A program made the translations under genes and the position numbers. From Blasia pusilla (lineage: Eukaryota; Marchantiophyta; Marchantiopsida; Blasiales): a DNA stretch of 64,000 bases. Location of the stretch: assembly GCA_050084515.1 (NCBI GenBank), contig CM114273.1:35774001-35838000 (forward strand), in the 5' to 3' direction. A model generated the notes under the pieces. It was not told where the DNA came from. It made no database searches and saw nothing but the letters and a program-made list of their open reading frames with translations. Below, piece by piece: positions 35,728-48,729 of this stretch (position 1 is its first letter; every line of letters begins with the position of its first letter).

Positions 35728-36252
35728 GTGTTTGAGAGGGCTGACTATTATGAGAATTTCAGAGTATTTCGAAGGTTGTGTGTGAAGACATGGGACCCTA
35801 GAAATTTCAGCCAATTGAGAGATGACGTTGCAATGACTCTATATCTTATGGAGATTCATTTTCCTCCATCATGTTTTGATATCATGACCCATTTGATGGT
35901 TCATTTAGTGGAGAAGTTTGATATCTGTGGCCCATCAGCATGTCTTCGGATGTACCCCATTTAGAGATACTTGGGTGTCTTAAAGGGATATGTTAGATCA
36001 TGTGCCCGTCCTGAAGGTGGAATGGCAGAAGGCTACATTTTAGATGAAGCTCTAGGGTTCATAACAGAGTATATGCAGGATTACAAAGTTGTCAACACCA
36101 CGATATGGGATGCATCTAAGGAGGAAGGAGTCGAAGGAGAGGTTTTAGAGGGAGTCGGGGACGTCAAATGCCAACTCTCTACTCAACTCTTGGCCATTGC
36201 TCATCACTATGTCTTGGAGAATACTGAGTGCATGGCATCATGGATGGAGTAA
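35728..36252 (+). pseudogene. CACTA transposase fragment with DUF4218
   Basis: Two frames separated by one TAG read VFRRLCVKTWDPRNFSQLRD, DVAMTLYLMEIHFPPSCFDI, MTHLMVHLVEKFDICGPSAC, then RYLGVLKGYVRSCARPEGGM, AEGYILDEALGFITEYMQDY. This matches DUF4218 of plant CACTA transposases (LE--FPP-FFD-M-HL, MYPFER, LK-YVRN-A-PEGS-AEGY). The TAG replaces the codon after MYPI. The C-terminal DUF4216 part (seen at 4518-5360 in another copy) is missing; a copia LTR starts 60 bp downstream. Confidence 0.85.
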
Positions 36253-36311
36253 GCATATTTCCTTGGCCTAAGGCATATACATACAATGATTTGAGTATGG
36301 ATATGTTCTTA

Positions 36312-36578
36312 TGTTGGATTCTCAACATCCACCTCTCTGAGCACCATTAATCTGATCGGCCCCCTTGTATGAAAAGAAGCCTAGATTCATGGCTCCAACT
36401 TAGATGTCAAAGGAGTCATAGTAATATGACGTGGGTAGCGCAAATTCGTGTGTCAAGTTATCTCCATATTCAAGTTCCATAGAAGCTCTTGTGTGCGTGC
36501 ATAGACGGACTATGGCACTTTGTATCTCCAAGTTTTGTAAAAGATTTCAGTGATTTTGTCACTTTTTATTTTCTCACA
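36312..36578 (+). repeat. 5' LTR of a copia element of family E
   Basis: TGTTGGATTCTC ... TTTTCTCACA. 267 bp, about 140 bp shorter than the other two copies because the middle part with the TATTAATAGAAA region is deleted. Confidence 0.9.
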
Positions 36579-36590
36579 TGGTATCAGAGC
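36579..36590 (+). other. primer-binding site, initiator tRNA-Met type
   Basis: TGGTATCAGAGC directly follows the LTR; it is the usual copia primer site complementary to the 3' end of initiator tRNA-Met. Confidence 0.95.
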
Positions 36591-36654
36591 CGTAGGTTTT
36601 CTAGTATTTTGTATCTGGAAATCTAGTGTGTTTGCACAAAATCTTGAGAGATAG

Positions 36655-36990
36655 CTACTTCTTCGTCAGTTCGTGCTCGCCCTCCTCAATTGGGTGAAGG
36701 GAAGTTAGATGGGTCTAACTATATATTGTGGAAGTTCAAAATGAGAATTGTCCTTGTATCATTTGAGGTCTGGGAGACGGCCACAAGGATCGATTTGAAT
36801 CCATAAGCTACTTTGAGTTCTGCATGTTAAACTTCATCTTGTGATATCAATTTTTTTATATTGCTGGCATGGAAACACATAAACATTGATGCTCTATATG
36901 CGATCGTCACGCATGTAACTGATTCTGTCATGACTCTCATTCAACATACGACCATTGCAGGAGGGGTCTTGTACTTCCCTAATTTGAGAG
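36655..36990 (+). pseudogene. copia family E gag N-terminal fragment
   Basis: Reads SVRARPPQLGEGKLDGSNYI, then LWKFKMRIVLVSFEVWETAT and a stop, then after frame changes VTDSVMTLIQHTTIAGG near 36910-36965. This is the N-terminal gag pattern of copia elements (L-G-NY--WK--M). Everything downstream is missing, leaving only LTR, primer site and gag start. Confidence 0.75.
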
Positions 36991-38146
36991 GTCACATGTG
37001 ACATGCTCTTAAGAGATGACCTACGAGTGTAGGTCACCCTTCCCTTTATGAGGAGTGGTAACCTTGGAGAGGTTGACCTTCCCAACCATGTATGGCTCCA
37101 TTTGGACCTATAGGGTTGTGGGTTAAATGGAAGCCAAACTACAAAAAATGACCTGATGGAATCATTGTGAAAGTTTAAATATTTCTGAAAATCAAAAAAA
37201 TCGAGAGATCCTAATGAACTAGCTTCTTCAAATTCACCTCCGGCCAAATGATTGAAGTTCCAACTGCATCTCCAAGTATGAGTTGAGCATTTACGTCAAT
37301 TTTATTCAGCTCCCATAGTTGGTAATCCGGTTGAGAAGTATCCTTAAGGTTCACTCGAACTAATCCAAGACCTATATGCGCTCGCTCTTCTCCACAAGTA
37401 CTACTCTCTCGCACCCATTGGTCTCAAATTTGAATACCTACAATTTTCCCTTTCTCCTTGTCTCTCTCTGAAGAGATTGGAGTGCAACGAGAGGACCAGA
37501 AGATCCACTTGCAAAAGATGAATCTTGGGTTCTTGGAATTCAATATATCCTCTCAACCTGTGTTGAAGTCGTACCTGAAAGTCAAAAGAAAATTCTGATT
37601 TTTAGAAATTCTGATTATCTTTACTGTAGTTGAATTGCCTACCTCTATCTATCTACCCAAAGTTGATGTCTGTTGCATAATCCTGGGTTCATGGAATTGC
37701 CCTAACGCGTTATAATTTGCAAATGGTCCATCTAATTGAACCACCTTGATAGTTGGTCCCATTGTAACAAATGAAAAACTTTCAAGGTATTATTAGACTC
37801 ATCCCTAAACATTGAACTTGGTAAAATTGAGACGTCATACCCAAAGAATTATTATTCATTTCAAAGAATGAAAGGAGAGCATCGATTCCAACTTCGAACA
37901 CCGAATTGATCAACAAGTATGGGAGACCAGACTTCAAATTTCTCGCTCTCTAGAGCTCAATTGACCAATTTCGGAAATAAGTGGATTAAATAATCATGTG
38001 GGTGTGATTATTGGCAACCTTATTCTACTTGAAAACTAGAGGTATTACAATAAACTTTATCCCTTTTGTTTGAATGTCAACGCTGGCGTTGAATCTTGGT
38101 GTAGATGCTTGTGTGCTTGTCCAAAGTGGCGGACAAAGAGACTCTG
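36991..38146. other. intergenic sequence
   Basis: No gene, RNA or repeat recognised. Confidence 0.35.
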
Positions 38147-39899
<1,753 letters not shown>

Positions 39900-42209
39900 T
39901 TGGAGCTTTGACTTGGAGATTTTCACAAGGGCTTTTCTTCATACTCCTTGCTTATCTGCATGCGAGCTATCAAGGATGGCTTTTGAACATATCCACGATT
40001 GCTTTATCTCGGAAAATTCGGCAAGTGGTCTTTGTCTCTGTATATTTGGTGTGTGCACACATCATAGCACATCTCCCATTCTCTATTTCTAGGCTCTTAC
40101 GGGCTTGTTGTTTATTGGCTATGGATAAGCCTCCTTCAAGTGTCTTCCTTTTGGCTATTGGAGAGGTGTTATACCACTTGGTTAGTAGATCCCTGTGTTT
40201 GCAATTGTGTCCTTACTTTAGTGCCTACTTATTTCCTCATCAATTTGGAATGACAACCCTTGGTGGTTATGAGGCTGTGGTGCATGGGATTTGCTCCTCT
40301 TGATATTCATCAAGAGGATGAATATCAAGACGAGCGATTCAAGTTCATGTGGCTAACGCATTCAATGTAGTTTCTCGTACGGCCATATTTGAAGAGTTAC
40401 ATTATGCAGGAGGACAACTTGCAAGTCTCATTTCATTTTTCCACTCCTTCTATGCCTATGATATACCCATTACCTATTTTCATCATGCTACGTCTGAAGA
40501 ATATAGTATTCTCGAATCAACTTGTGGCACATGCCAAGGTGATCCCATGGATGGCCCACTCTTTGCCATAGCACATTTTTGTGCCCTTAAAGCATCATCC
40601 CTAGCATTTTCATCTTGTCTTTTCGCTTCTATTACTGATGATACTCACGTTATAGGTCCTCCTTCTAAAGTGGTTCTTGCTTATACCCATTTTATGGAGC
40701 AACTCTCTTTCTTAAACCTTAAATTCCAATCTAGTAAATGTTGAGTATGGTCTCCTTCATGCCGTCCCTCAACATTCATCCCACCTACTCTTGATTTTCC
40801 CATCTGCATTGAAGGGGTTAGGGTTCTTGGGGTCCCAATTGGCTTCATCGACTATGTCTCCAAGTTCTTGGATAAAGCCCTTTTGAAAGACGTAGAATGA
40901 CGTCATTTGTTATCTTATCTAGGAGATTTCCAAGTGGCTTATGGGATTCTCTCCCAATGTTTTCTACAACGTCCCTCCTACCTTCTTTGCACTTGTCCTC
41001 CTATTTCAGCGTTCTTACATTGGTTGATCCCTTTTGACCCTTCTATCTTTGCAAGTTTTGGTCAAATTCTTGGCCCGAATATATTTGAGGGAGAGGATGG
41101 TGTCTTGACTTCACGAAAAGCTATCTTGCCTTTTTCTCTTGGAGAAGTGGGGCTTTCCTCCACAGTCACATATGCTCCAATAGCCTTTTTGGGAAGTTGG
41201 GCATTGATAGCACCAATTATGACTTTAAGGTTTCTCCAAGGAGATTCACCTATCTTGATGGATCATGTCGTCCATGTAGAGGAGGGGGACTGGTTATTTA
41301 ATCATGAACTGAGATCTTCGCAAGCTCTTCTTCCTCTCGCTACACAAGCAATTCTACCCCCTTTCAATCAATTGATTACGGAAGGGCTTGATCAACTACA
41401 AGAGCATATCTCCGAGAATTTGCACCAAATCAACTTTTCCAGCATTCTCTCTAAGGCATCCTTTGACGCTCATTGAGCTCGTCTTGTTCATGTACAAGTG
41501 TAGGAGCATGGGCATGGCTTACTGCAAATTCTCTTATTCTCCATTTCATCTTCCTCGAAGTATATTCTCAACAGCTTTGCCTAAACGCCTTGGACTTCCC
41601 CATCCTTCATGGTTAGATGTGCCAAATTGTGTATGGGGGGATCCCATTGATGCAAAGGTATTCATATTCTACTATGTGCACATGGTGGAGAACGAACGGC
41701 CACACATGATGTTACAGAGAGGCATAAGCATTGGAGGCTCGTACTACACGGTACACCATTGGGCAAGAGCAACTCCATGTCCTACCTTCAACTACACAAG
41801 CAACCTCTCGTCGAAATGGATTCTGGATACTAGGTGATATGGTGGTTGCTAATCCAACACATTCTGACTTACTATATTGAGCTAGACATATCTAAGGTTC
41901 GGCGGCTGAAGTAGCAAGAATCAAGGAGTTAAGTATGATATGAGATATGCGACCGATGGGTTTATTTCTTTTCCAATGGAAGTATTCGGTCATTTAGATG
42001 TGCCTTTTGATACTTTCTTGAAAACATGTGCGCACCAATCCCTCCAAAATCATCACCTTACTCCTTCATGTAGTCCTTCTCTCTCTCTAGTCACTACTCA
42101 TTTTTGGCAATGTATCAGAGTGGTCCTACAACATGCACAAGCTTTGGCATTGATTCGTAGTGCGGAAGTGATGGGGGATCGCCTCGTCGTTCGTCTGAAC
42201 AACCACTAA
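39900..42209 (+). pseudogene. non-LTR (LINE-type) reverse transcriptase, decayed
   Basis: RT copies element RNA at a nicked target. Fingers: FLLAIGEVLYHLVSRSLCLQ, PHQFGMTTLGGYEAVVHGIC (about 40140-40300). Palm: VANAFNVVSRTAIFEELHYA (about 40345-40400), CGTCQGDPMDGPLFAIAHF, then ITDDTHVIGP, where the usual second position Ala of the (F/Y)ADD box is Thr. Thumb and beyond: VLGVPIGFIDYVSKFLDKAL. C-terminal part: RLGLPHPSWLDVPNCVWGDP and, at about 41830-41880, DMVVANPTHSDLL, then FPMEVFGHLDVPFDTFL. The VDIV/DVV-ADP pattern in relatives resembles a restriction-like endonuclease (inference). At least five frame changes and stops. No poly-A tail or 5' end located. Confidence 0.8.
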
Positions 42210-43723
42210 TATTCTTGTCAAATTTGTTTTAGGTTATTGAAGGTGTCGTTTATTGAGTTGGTGTTTACGTTGGCTACTTTCCATTTTCTTTTTTTATTCC
42301 ATTATGCATTTTTTGACAACTCTTCTTTTGAGATGTTATTACCTTTCTTTGTCCTCTTTTGAAATTTGTTATTATAATAAAATGGATTGCTTGAAGTAGC
42401 AAGCAGTCAAAGCCTGGTCCAAGTCACCGAAAAGGACAAATAAGGGAGCTGGAAAACTCATGGACTCCAACAAGGATAAATGAAACAGAAATCCTCCCTT
42501 CAAAATGATTGCATTAGATTATTGACTAGACATGTCATAAGGGATATTCAGCTTTCTTATTTTTTATTGTGAGTATGAGATATGGGATATTCAGCTGTCT
42601 TATTTTTTATTTGAGTATGAGACGTGAAATTATCCAATATTTTTCCACTAGACTGGAATTTGTGCTTTGCACATATAATTTTCAAATTTTTTTAAAACTT
42701 AGTTAACATTTCCATTCTTCCTTTCACTTCTTCATTTAATTTAGTTATCTGCTATTCACTTAGTTCACTCTTTTAACACAACAAGTGTCCAACGCCATAA
42801 AACCTTTAGAAGACAAATGCCAATATAAGAAAAGGTCTAGTTAAAAAAAATTCTAATTAGATAGACGTGAGAGCTACTATACTACGCACATGATTTATGT
42901 GCTTTGCATATTTAAGGTCAAGATAACCATTTAAAATTCTTCCTTGTTATCTCTTCGAATAATACCATGGCATATGTTACTTGATGCTAATTGTCTAATT
43001 TTCAACAGTCATACACAAAATAATTCATTTGCCTTCGCAGGAGGGAGTGAAATGGGGAGTGGGCTAGGTATGCACAATTTAGTGCCATATCGGGAGTTAA
43101 AGCAACAAAAGAGACTCAACATCATTCGAGGGTTATTGAAAAGAGGGACAAAACAATAGCATCTTCAAGCCTTCAATCAATCAGTGCACCCCTATGACCA
43201 CCGCTTAACTTCCGCCAATGAGGGAAATTTTAAACGCAAGCAAGGTTGGGAACGACTGACAATAGCCGCGAGCGAAAATTTCTCCAAATATGTTACTTTT
43301 TCATTTCAAGCGTTAATAAAGGTGTTTTCGACTGCCTCTCCGTGGGCAGTAAACTCTATTGCAGGGACATTTTATCTACCTACAATCCATGCTATATACC
43401 GTGGTACTCTCTCGGCGTACGAGTTGCTAATGGAAACTTGTCCACACTTGTCTAATCAGCCACTTCCATGTTTCCATCCTGTTCTATATGATGATTACAC
43501 CAGTCTTTGCGAAATATACACTAGAATAAAAACAGGTCACGATTGAGATACAAGCGGAAAACTACGTTTCTTGACAGTTTTTCAGTATCAACGCTTCCGA
43601 AGAAGGCTTGTTACAGTCTCTCCTAGTGCGCTCACAGTTATACCGAAAAGTATCTTGAATTTTTATATACGCACTAGAATGACGTTATACCACCAGTCCC
43701 TCAGTGCAAGATCTCAAATATAC
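42210..43723. other. intergenic sequence downstream of the DJ-1-like gene
   Basis: A 50-bp near-perfect direct repeat (GAGTATGAGATATGGGATAT then TCAGCT-TCTTATTTTTTATT) is at about 42520-42610. An unassigned 120-codon plus frame at 43184-43546 shows no family. The part next to 43724 should hold the 3' untranslated region of the minus-strand gene. Confidence 0.4.
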
Positions 43724-45715
43724 TCAAGCAAGAGCTTCCAGAATTAGATGTGCCACTTTCGCTGAACTGGCGGGATTTTGACCAGTGATTAGCTTCCCAT
43801 CTCTCACGGCAAAAGGTTGCTGCAGACAGTACAAGGACAGAGTCAAGATACATTTACACATAAAACAACAAACTAACCGTACTATCACACAGGAAATATA
43901 CACCTAAAAACGTTATGAACATTCAGGAATGAGATAGCTCTCAGGCCCACGAGTATATTATCTTCCTGCTAAACAACTCCTTTAATCGGCCCGAAGAGTT
44001 AACTTGAATGAATGTCTGACTAACCCTAGAGAGGCAAAAAGATATTCAAACTGTTGTACAACAATCAGAATGTCATTTCACACGAGTAAACTTGTAAAAA
44101 CACTTTAAGAAAGATCAAAAACATTTTCCTCTGAAATAATTGTTCTTTATCATCTTTTAACAGCATAATTCGGTGCCATAAAACCCTTTGAACTTACCCA
44201 ATCTGCAGCTTTCTCGTATTTACCACCTAGTTCTTTGAGCTTGTCCTCCAACAAAAATGGCACCTCATTTGTTTTTCCAACAGCTTCTTCTTCGGTGTTA
44301 GAAAAGCCTGTAACCTGAACAAATTCAACAGAAGCATTTCATCACCAACATTAATTGCAATCATCATGAATAAACTTTATGTTGGTAACTCCCTCTGATA
44401 TTTACACATACTATCTCTGGTCAGAGCCATGAAAGGACGCTCTGGTGGCATTTTCAGTCTTGCAACAAATCCAGGATTTGCCCATACAATCGATGTAAAT
44501 TAGCAAACTTTAAATTTCAGCAGGAAAGTACAAAGAGATTTACCAAGGGTGTAATCAATTTGAAGGCAAGAAGTAATAAGGTGACAAATTTAGTGTGCTT
44601 ACTTTTCTGTCTTTGACAATTGAATCGCCGTTTAATCCCTTTACTTCAGAAAACGCGCATGGGCCATGACAGACAGAAGCCACAACCTTGTCCTCTGCCC
44701 AGAATGCTTCCATCAGTGCGATGCTCTCCTTGTCGTTTGCAACATCAAAACAAACGCCATGTCCACCTGCAAGAAGTGAACCTCTTAAGCGCAGAATACA
44801 TCGACTAGATACATCTTTCCTTTGATATTACTACAAGCTCAAGGTCAAGACAGACCTGCAGTGCTCACATTTGTCCTCTAGAAGACGCTACATCACACAA
44901 TAGAAAAACGTAAAAGGCTGTTATGCATTTCTGGGGGCCTTACCTGGCAAAAAAATTGCATCGTACAGATCTTTCTTGCCTTTCAAGTCTTTCACAGATA
45001 TAGTCTTCTCCAGCAGCTCCTTGGAATCCTCTGTAAATATAAAGCAAAAAAAATGACCAAAGGAAACGTTTCAACCTGACGGATTCTAACATACCAACAC
45101 ACAAGAAGAAACAGACACTCTTAATTTTTTGAAGAAAGAACTGTAAACAGGAGAGTGCATACCTTCTCCAAGAAACTTCTTCACTTCTTCTGTAATCATT
45201 CCTTCGGCCAAACTCCCAGCATCTGTGTATTCATCCACACCGCTTGAGATTTGTTGAACACCAATTAATTACAACCAGTGATGATCTAGCTACTAAGGAA
45301 CTTCAGATTTCATTCACGCTTGCAACAAGAAACGAAGTTGTTTAATATCACACCAACACTATCTACCGAAAATCATTTGAAATTAGTTTTAGGTTTCGAA
45401 CCTATCGGGATTTTGCCTCCTTTTACGCTAGCAATGTCCACCTCGAGCCCAGCTTCCTTGAATATGTAGTATGGCACAATCAGCTCCTCTGCCCTGTACA
45501 CATCCAACGCTAAATCTTAGAAAACCACGTTGAGACGAATGCAACGCTTGCAGGACCTCAGCTCTGCAAATAGTCTTATCCACGATTCTGGTCAATTCCA
45601 TCTTGACACAAATCCATGGCAATCTTTGTAGACAATCTTACCATAATCCGGTTTGTTCACCACTAGACCATTTGTCGTGAGAAGTGGCGAAGATGAGGAC
45701 GCGTTTAGCCACCAT
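43724..45715 (-). CDS. Hsp31/DJ-1/PfpI family protein, seven coding exons
   Basis: Predicted 229-residue single-domain protein. Exons (minus): 45715-45642, 45493-45402, 45222-45163, 45030-44944, 44766-44603, 44314-44198, 43819-43724; every intron is GT-AG and phases join exactly, 690 nt with stop TGA. It begins MVAKRVLIFATSHDKW, then SGEQTGLWAEELIVPYYIFK, GLEVDIASVKGGKIPID, LYDAIFLPGGHGVCFDVAN, the nucleophile elbow VVASVCHGPCAF with the catalytic Cys, VTGFSNTEEEAVG, PFLLEDKLKELGGKYEKAAD, and ends GKLITGQNPASSAKVAHLIL plus five residues. The Glu in the N-terminal GLW-EE region, the Cys and its His form the family's catalytic set. Relatives act as glutathione-independent glyoxalases (methylglyoxal to lactate) and protein holdases. 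No transit or signal peptide, so probably cytosolic. An AG at 45730 upstream of ATG suggests a 5' untranslated intron. Open throughout; the only intact host gene seen. Confidence 0.93.
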
Positions 45716-46450
45716 TTTGAGATGAAACTGCAAATACATTCGTGATCAGACATTGCAATGAAATTCGACATTTGCCGTGAAAAATCTCAACTAATTACAA
45801 TCTGGAAAAGATCTAAGATTAGGACTCTTCGGGCACTCTGTCAAAACCAATCGTCGACTCTCTAGGCGATGGTATCGTCCTAGTTAACTACAGTCCATCC
45901 ATCGCAAGGGAGCGATCGAATAAATCAATTCAGGAGATTTTGATATCTGATGGTGAATTTTGCTTCCGAAGTTCGATTTTTTCCAAGTGAAATCCCAATC
46001 TGACCTCTCTATCCCGAATGCATCCATAAACCCAATCCCTCCCACGTTTCATCACTCTATAGAATGCAAATGGACATGTCCAATGTCTCAGAAGAACACA
46101 GACACGCTTAGTGATCTTCACTTCAAACTGGCTACGATCGCCTTGCTCAAGTGGCGATGAACCACGTGAAGTAAGATAATGCAAAGCAACACCCGCTCAA
46201 CACTAGCGTTAGTAGAAATCTTCCAACCTCACCATACTCCTGGCCATTGAGCACACACAGCTTCAATCAATCTGACCAGCAAAACCAAATCCAACATAAT
46301 CAATTTTAAAACTCCTCCAAAATCACAGCGTACCTTCAAAGCTATGTATGCAACCAGAACGCCGGCGACGCACCGACACTCAACTCACAAACTTCCCGAA
46401 AACAGAGCCTGAATTTCGACCTTCCCCGTGAGTGAAACCTTCAGGTTCAC
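45716..46450 (-). promoter_or_regulatory. probable 5' untranslated region and promoter of the DJ-1-like gene
   Basis: A TATTTGCAG acceptor lies 15 bases before the ATG on the minus strand, so a non-coding first exon is likely upstream. I could not fix its position or a TATA box. The 46.35-46.9 kb stretch is GC- and CpG-richer than its surroundings. Confidence 0.35.
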
Positions 46451-47446
46451 AGTACCATTACTCACCCAGCTTTCGCGACCACTCCTATTTGTACCACTGA
46501 CGAGTGCCGAGCAGCACGACAGGTGCAGCGGGACGGAAACAGATAGCGAAAGTTCCCAAGCATGGGCCGGGCTGGCGTGGATAGGTCATCGAGTGACACC
46601 TGGCAGTAAATTTTCAAATGACAGCCGAGAGGAGAAAGTTCTTCTTGTATTCCCCGGCGGAAAGGATCATCTCCGACGAGCGACTACTTTCTGTGGGTTC
46701 GCGGAACGAGGAGCACTTCCAGCGCACTACTACAGCGCGCCATCAAGAGAATCGATCGTAGTGCGGCGCTCACATCATCGAAGTGTGGAGCAAAGCGTGA
46801 CGTGTTGGAGTGTGGAATCGGAAGCAGCAGAATTGAGATCAGGCAGAGTGGCTTGGTCTTCTTTGTTCATCTTTCGTCGGCACTGTTTCCGCGCCTTTCT
46901 TCTTTGCATGCAAGCACTCCAACAACCTTAGTACGTTTTAGATTCTGTAGAAATGCTGATTAACGGCAGCGTGCCCTCTCATCGACGAGTAGAAACCATC
47001 GATCGACTGTGGCGGTCTCGAATTGAGGGTGCTACAGCTCCCGTAGTAGGGTAATTTAGCTGCATCTTTGCGTTGTGTTGCCGTGATCTCCTTAGCCAAA
47101 TATGGATAGTGCCTGCCGTTCTACGTTACATAATTTTGATGCTACCATCTCTGTTTGGACGCAAGCTGGCCAGGCTGGAATCTACCACCTCCAGACTTTT
47201 AATTGAAATGCTGCGGAATGAACATCGGAATTTGCTTTCCTAATTCGACAACTGGAAGTGCATAAGAGCCCGTGATGTTTAATTCAATGCCGCTGTGGAA
47301 AGAAAAAATCTCAAAACACTTCCGTGGATGCCACCTTCCGAGGCCGAGGAGTCATAATCACATATTCTAAAATCCAACTCTTGCCATATCAAGTTCTTGG
47401 AACTTGTTGGAGTCGTATAGAGCTTTCTTCAACCTGAATACGCGAA
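46451..47446. other. intergenic sequence
   Basis: A 167-codon plus frame (46428-46931) is open but has no recognisable family and is probably chance in GC-richer DNA near the promoter. Confidence 0.35.
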
Positions 47447-48265
47447 ATGGATTACGACAAGGTCAAGAAGGTGTTTACGACGCATCCGACAGTGTACAAG
47501 GGATTCCCCGGTGACGACCTGGTCGATGAGATGTTGGGGAAGGGAGCTCAAATAATGCAGAAGACTTGGGTGAATACCTTCATCTCCCAAGATGTAGTGG
47601 TCACGATTTTATGCTGGTCCAAGATCCATGCAGCCAAGAATAGCGCCACATTGGAACTAGAGTGAAGGGAAAACGTCTTGGCGTCGGAATGGGTTAAATT
47701 CATTCAGACTGCCGCATGTGCAACTACAAAGTACACTGTAAGCAAGATGCAGCAGTACATTGCAATCCTCAACCCCGAACTTGACCCGTTCTACAAGGAG
47801 CTGAAGGCGATAATGAAGCGCCAGCGGAAGAGGGACAAAGACCCACAGGGTCAAATTGGCGAGAAAGTGTCTCTTGATCGCGTGCACACGTTTGCGTTGT
47901 CCAGGATATTCGAGTTTAGGAGGATCCAACTGATGAAATTCAATCTTGAAGACACCGAGGCGCAAAAGCGGGCGGCACACCACCCTCCGAGAGTATCAGA
48001 CCTAGTGATCTCCCATTGGCTACGGAATGGTCCTTTTAGGACGCGTTGCGTCTTCTTGGGAAGTCGATGATCGTGGGTCTACAAGCGGAGCTCGAGAAGA
48101 TTTAGCCAGCTCCAGAGGAAGCAAACCTAGAGGTTGCAGAAGATTTTGAATTGTGGCTTGATGACATCAGAGATAAGCGGACGAAAAATCCCGGCTCCCG
48201 GACGATGTTCAAGAATCACATCCTCCCTCAGGCAGATCTAGACGAAGAAATAGACGCGCGAAAAT
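47447..48265 (+). pseudogene. unrecognised decayed protein-coding sequence
   Basis: Three consecutive plus-strand pieces look coding: MDYDKVKKVFTTHPTVYKGF to a stop at 47663; ASEWVKFIQTAACATTKYTV and ILNPELDPFYKELKAIMKRQ, VSLDRVHTFALSRIFEFRRI, RVSDLVISHWLRNGPF to about 48030; then, after a frame change, KSMIVGLQAELEKI, stop, EVAEDFELWLDDIRDKRTKN, and AKKKRDLQEQAAESSRQRAS. Charged, helix-rich, with a long region similar in style to DNA-binding or recombinase proteins. I do not recognise the family. The stops and one frame change indicate a dead gene, more likely from a mobile element than from the host. Confidence 0.5.
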
Positions 48266-48399
48266 GAGATTTCGCAAAGAAGAAGCGGGATCTTCAGGAG
48301 CAGGCGGCCGAGTCATCTCGACAAAGAGCTTCCGAGTGAATGGTGTACAGGTACCTCATCAATTTGTGAATATAGGTACCTGGCGCAAATTTTGGACAG

Positions 48400-48729
48400 C
48401 CTGCAAATTATGGGCTTCTCCGTCTGATGGAGAGGGATTCTCGGCAGGCAGAGTCGTAAAAACATCTCTCAATATAGATGAGGTGTTCATAAGAACATGC
48501 CATCCCTTACTCGTGTCCACAGGTTTTGGTACAGCATTGCTCACAATGACTAGATAGCTTGGGACTCTGTCACCCCTTGAGTGACGCTAATCGATTGGCG
48601 GAAGCAAGTGTAGGCCTCACGCAAACTCTCACTCGGCCGCCTGTGGAAGTCGTGGATGCTCCGCAAATTCTACGTCCATATCCCTTGGTAGCTCATCCGC
48701 AACTCAACAAAGAACTCAACCACGGGGTT
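48400..48729 (-). pseudogene. gag fragment of the A/B/C family in reverse orientation
   Basis: Minus strand reads VVEFFVELRMSYQGIWT, stop, NLRSIHDFHRRPSESLREAY, ISVTQGVTESQAI and so on, matching gag of A, B and C. It is cut at 48729 by the LTR of copy B on the opposite strand, so B inserted into an older relative. Confidence 0.8.

Noticed and set aside
43184-43546. 120-codon frame downstream of the DJ-1-like gene
   Set aside because: No family match that I can see, no repeat context; may be chance.
45223-45245. Earlier acceptor for exon 3 of the DJ-1-like gene (after TCTCAAG)
   Set aside because: It would put the exon in the wrong phase. The ACACAG acceptor at 45223 gives GGKIPID followed by AGSLAEG in frame.
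46428-46931. 167-codon plus-strand frame upstream of the DJ-1-like gene
   Set aside because: No recognisable domain and it overlaps the likely promoter and 5' region of the minus-strand gene; GC-rich DNA leaves long chance frames.
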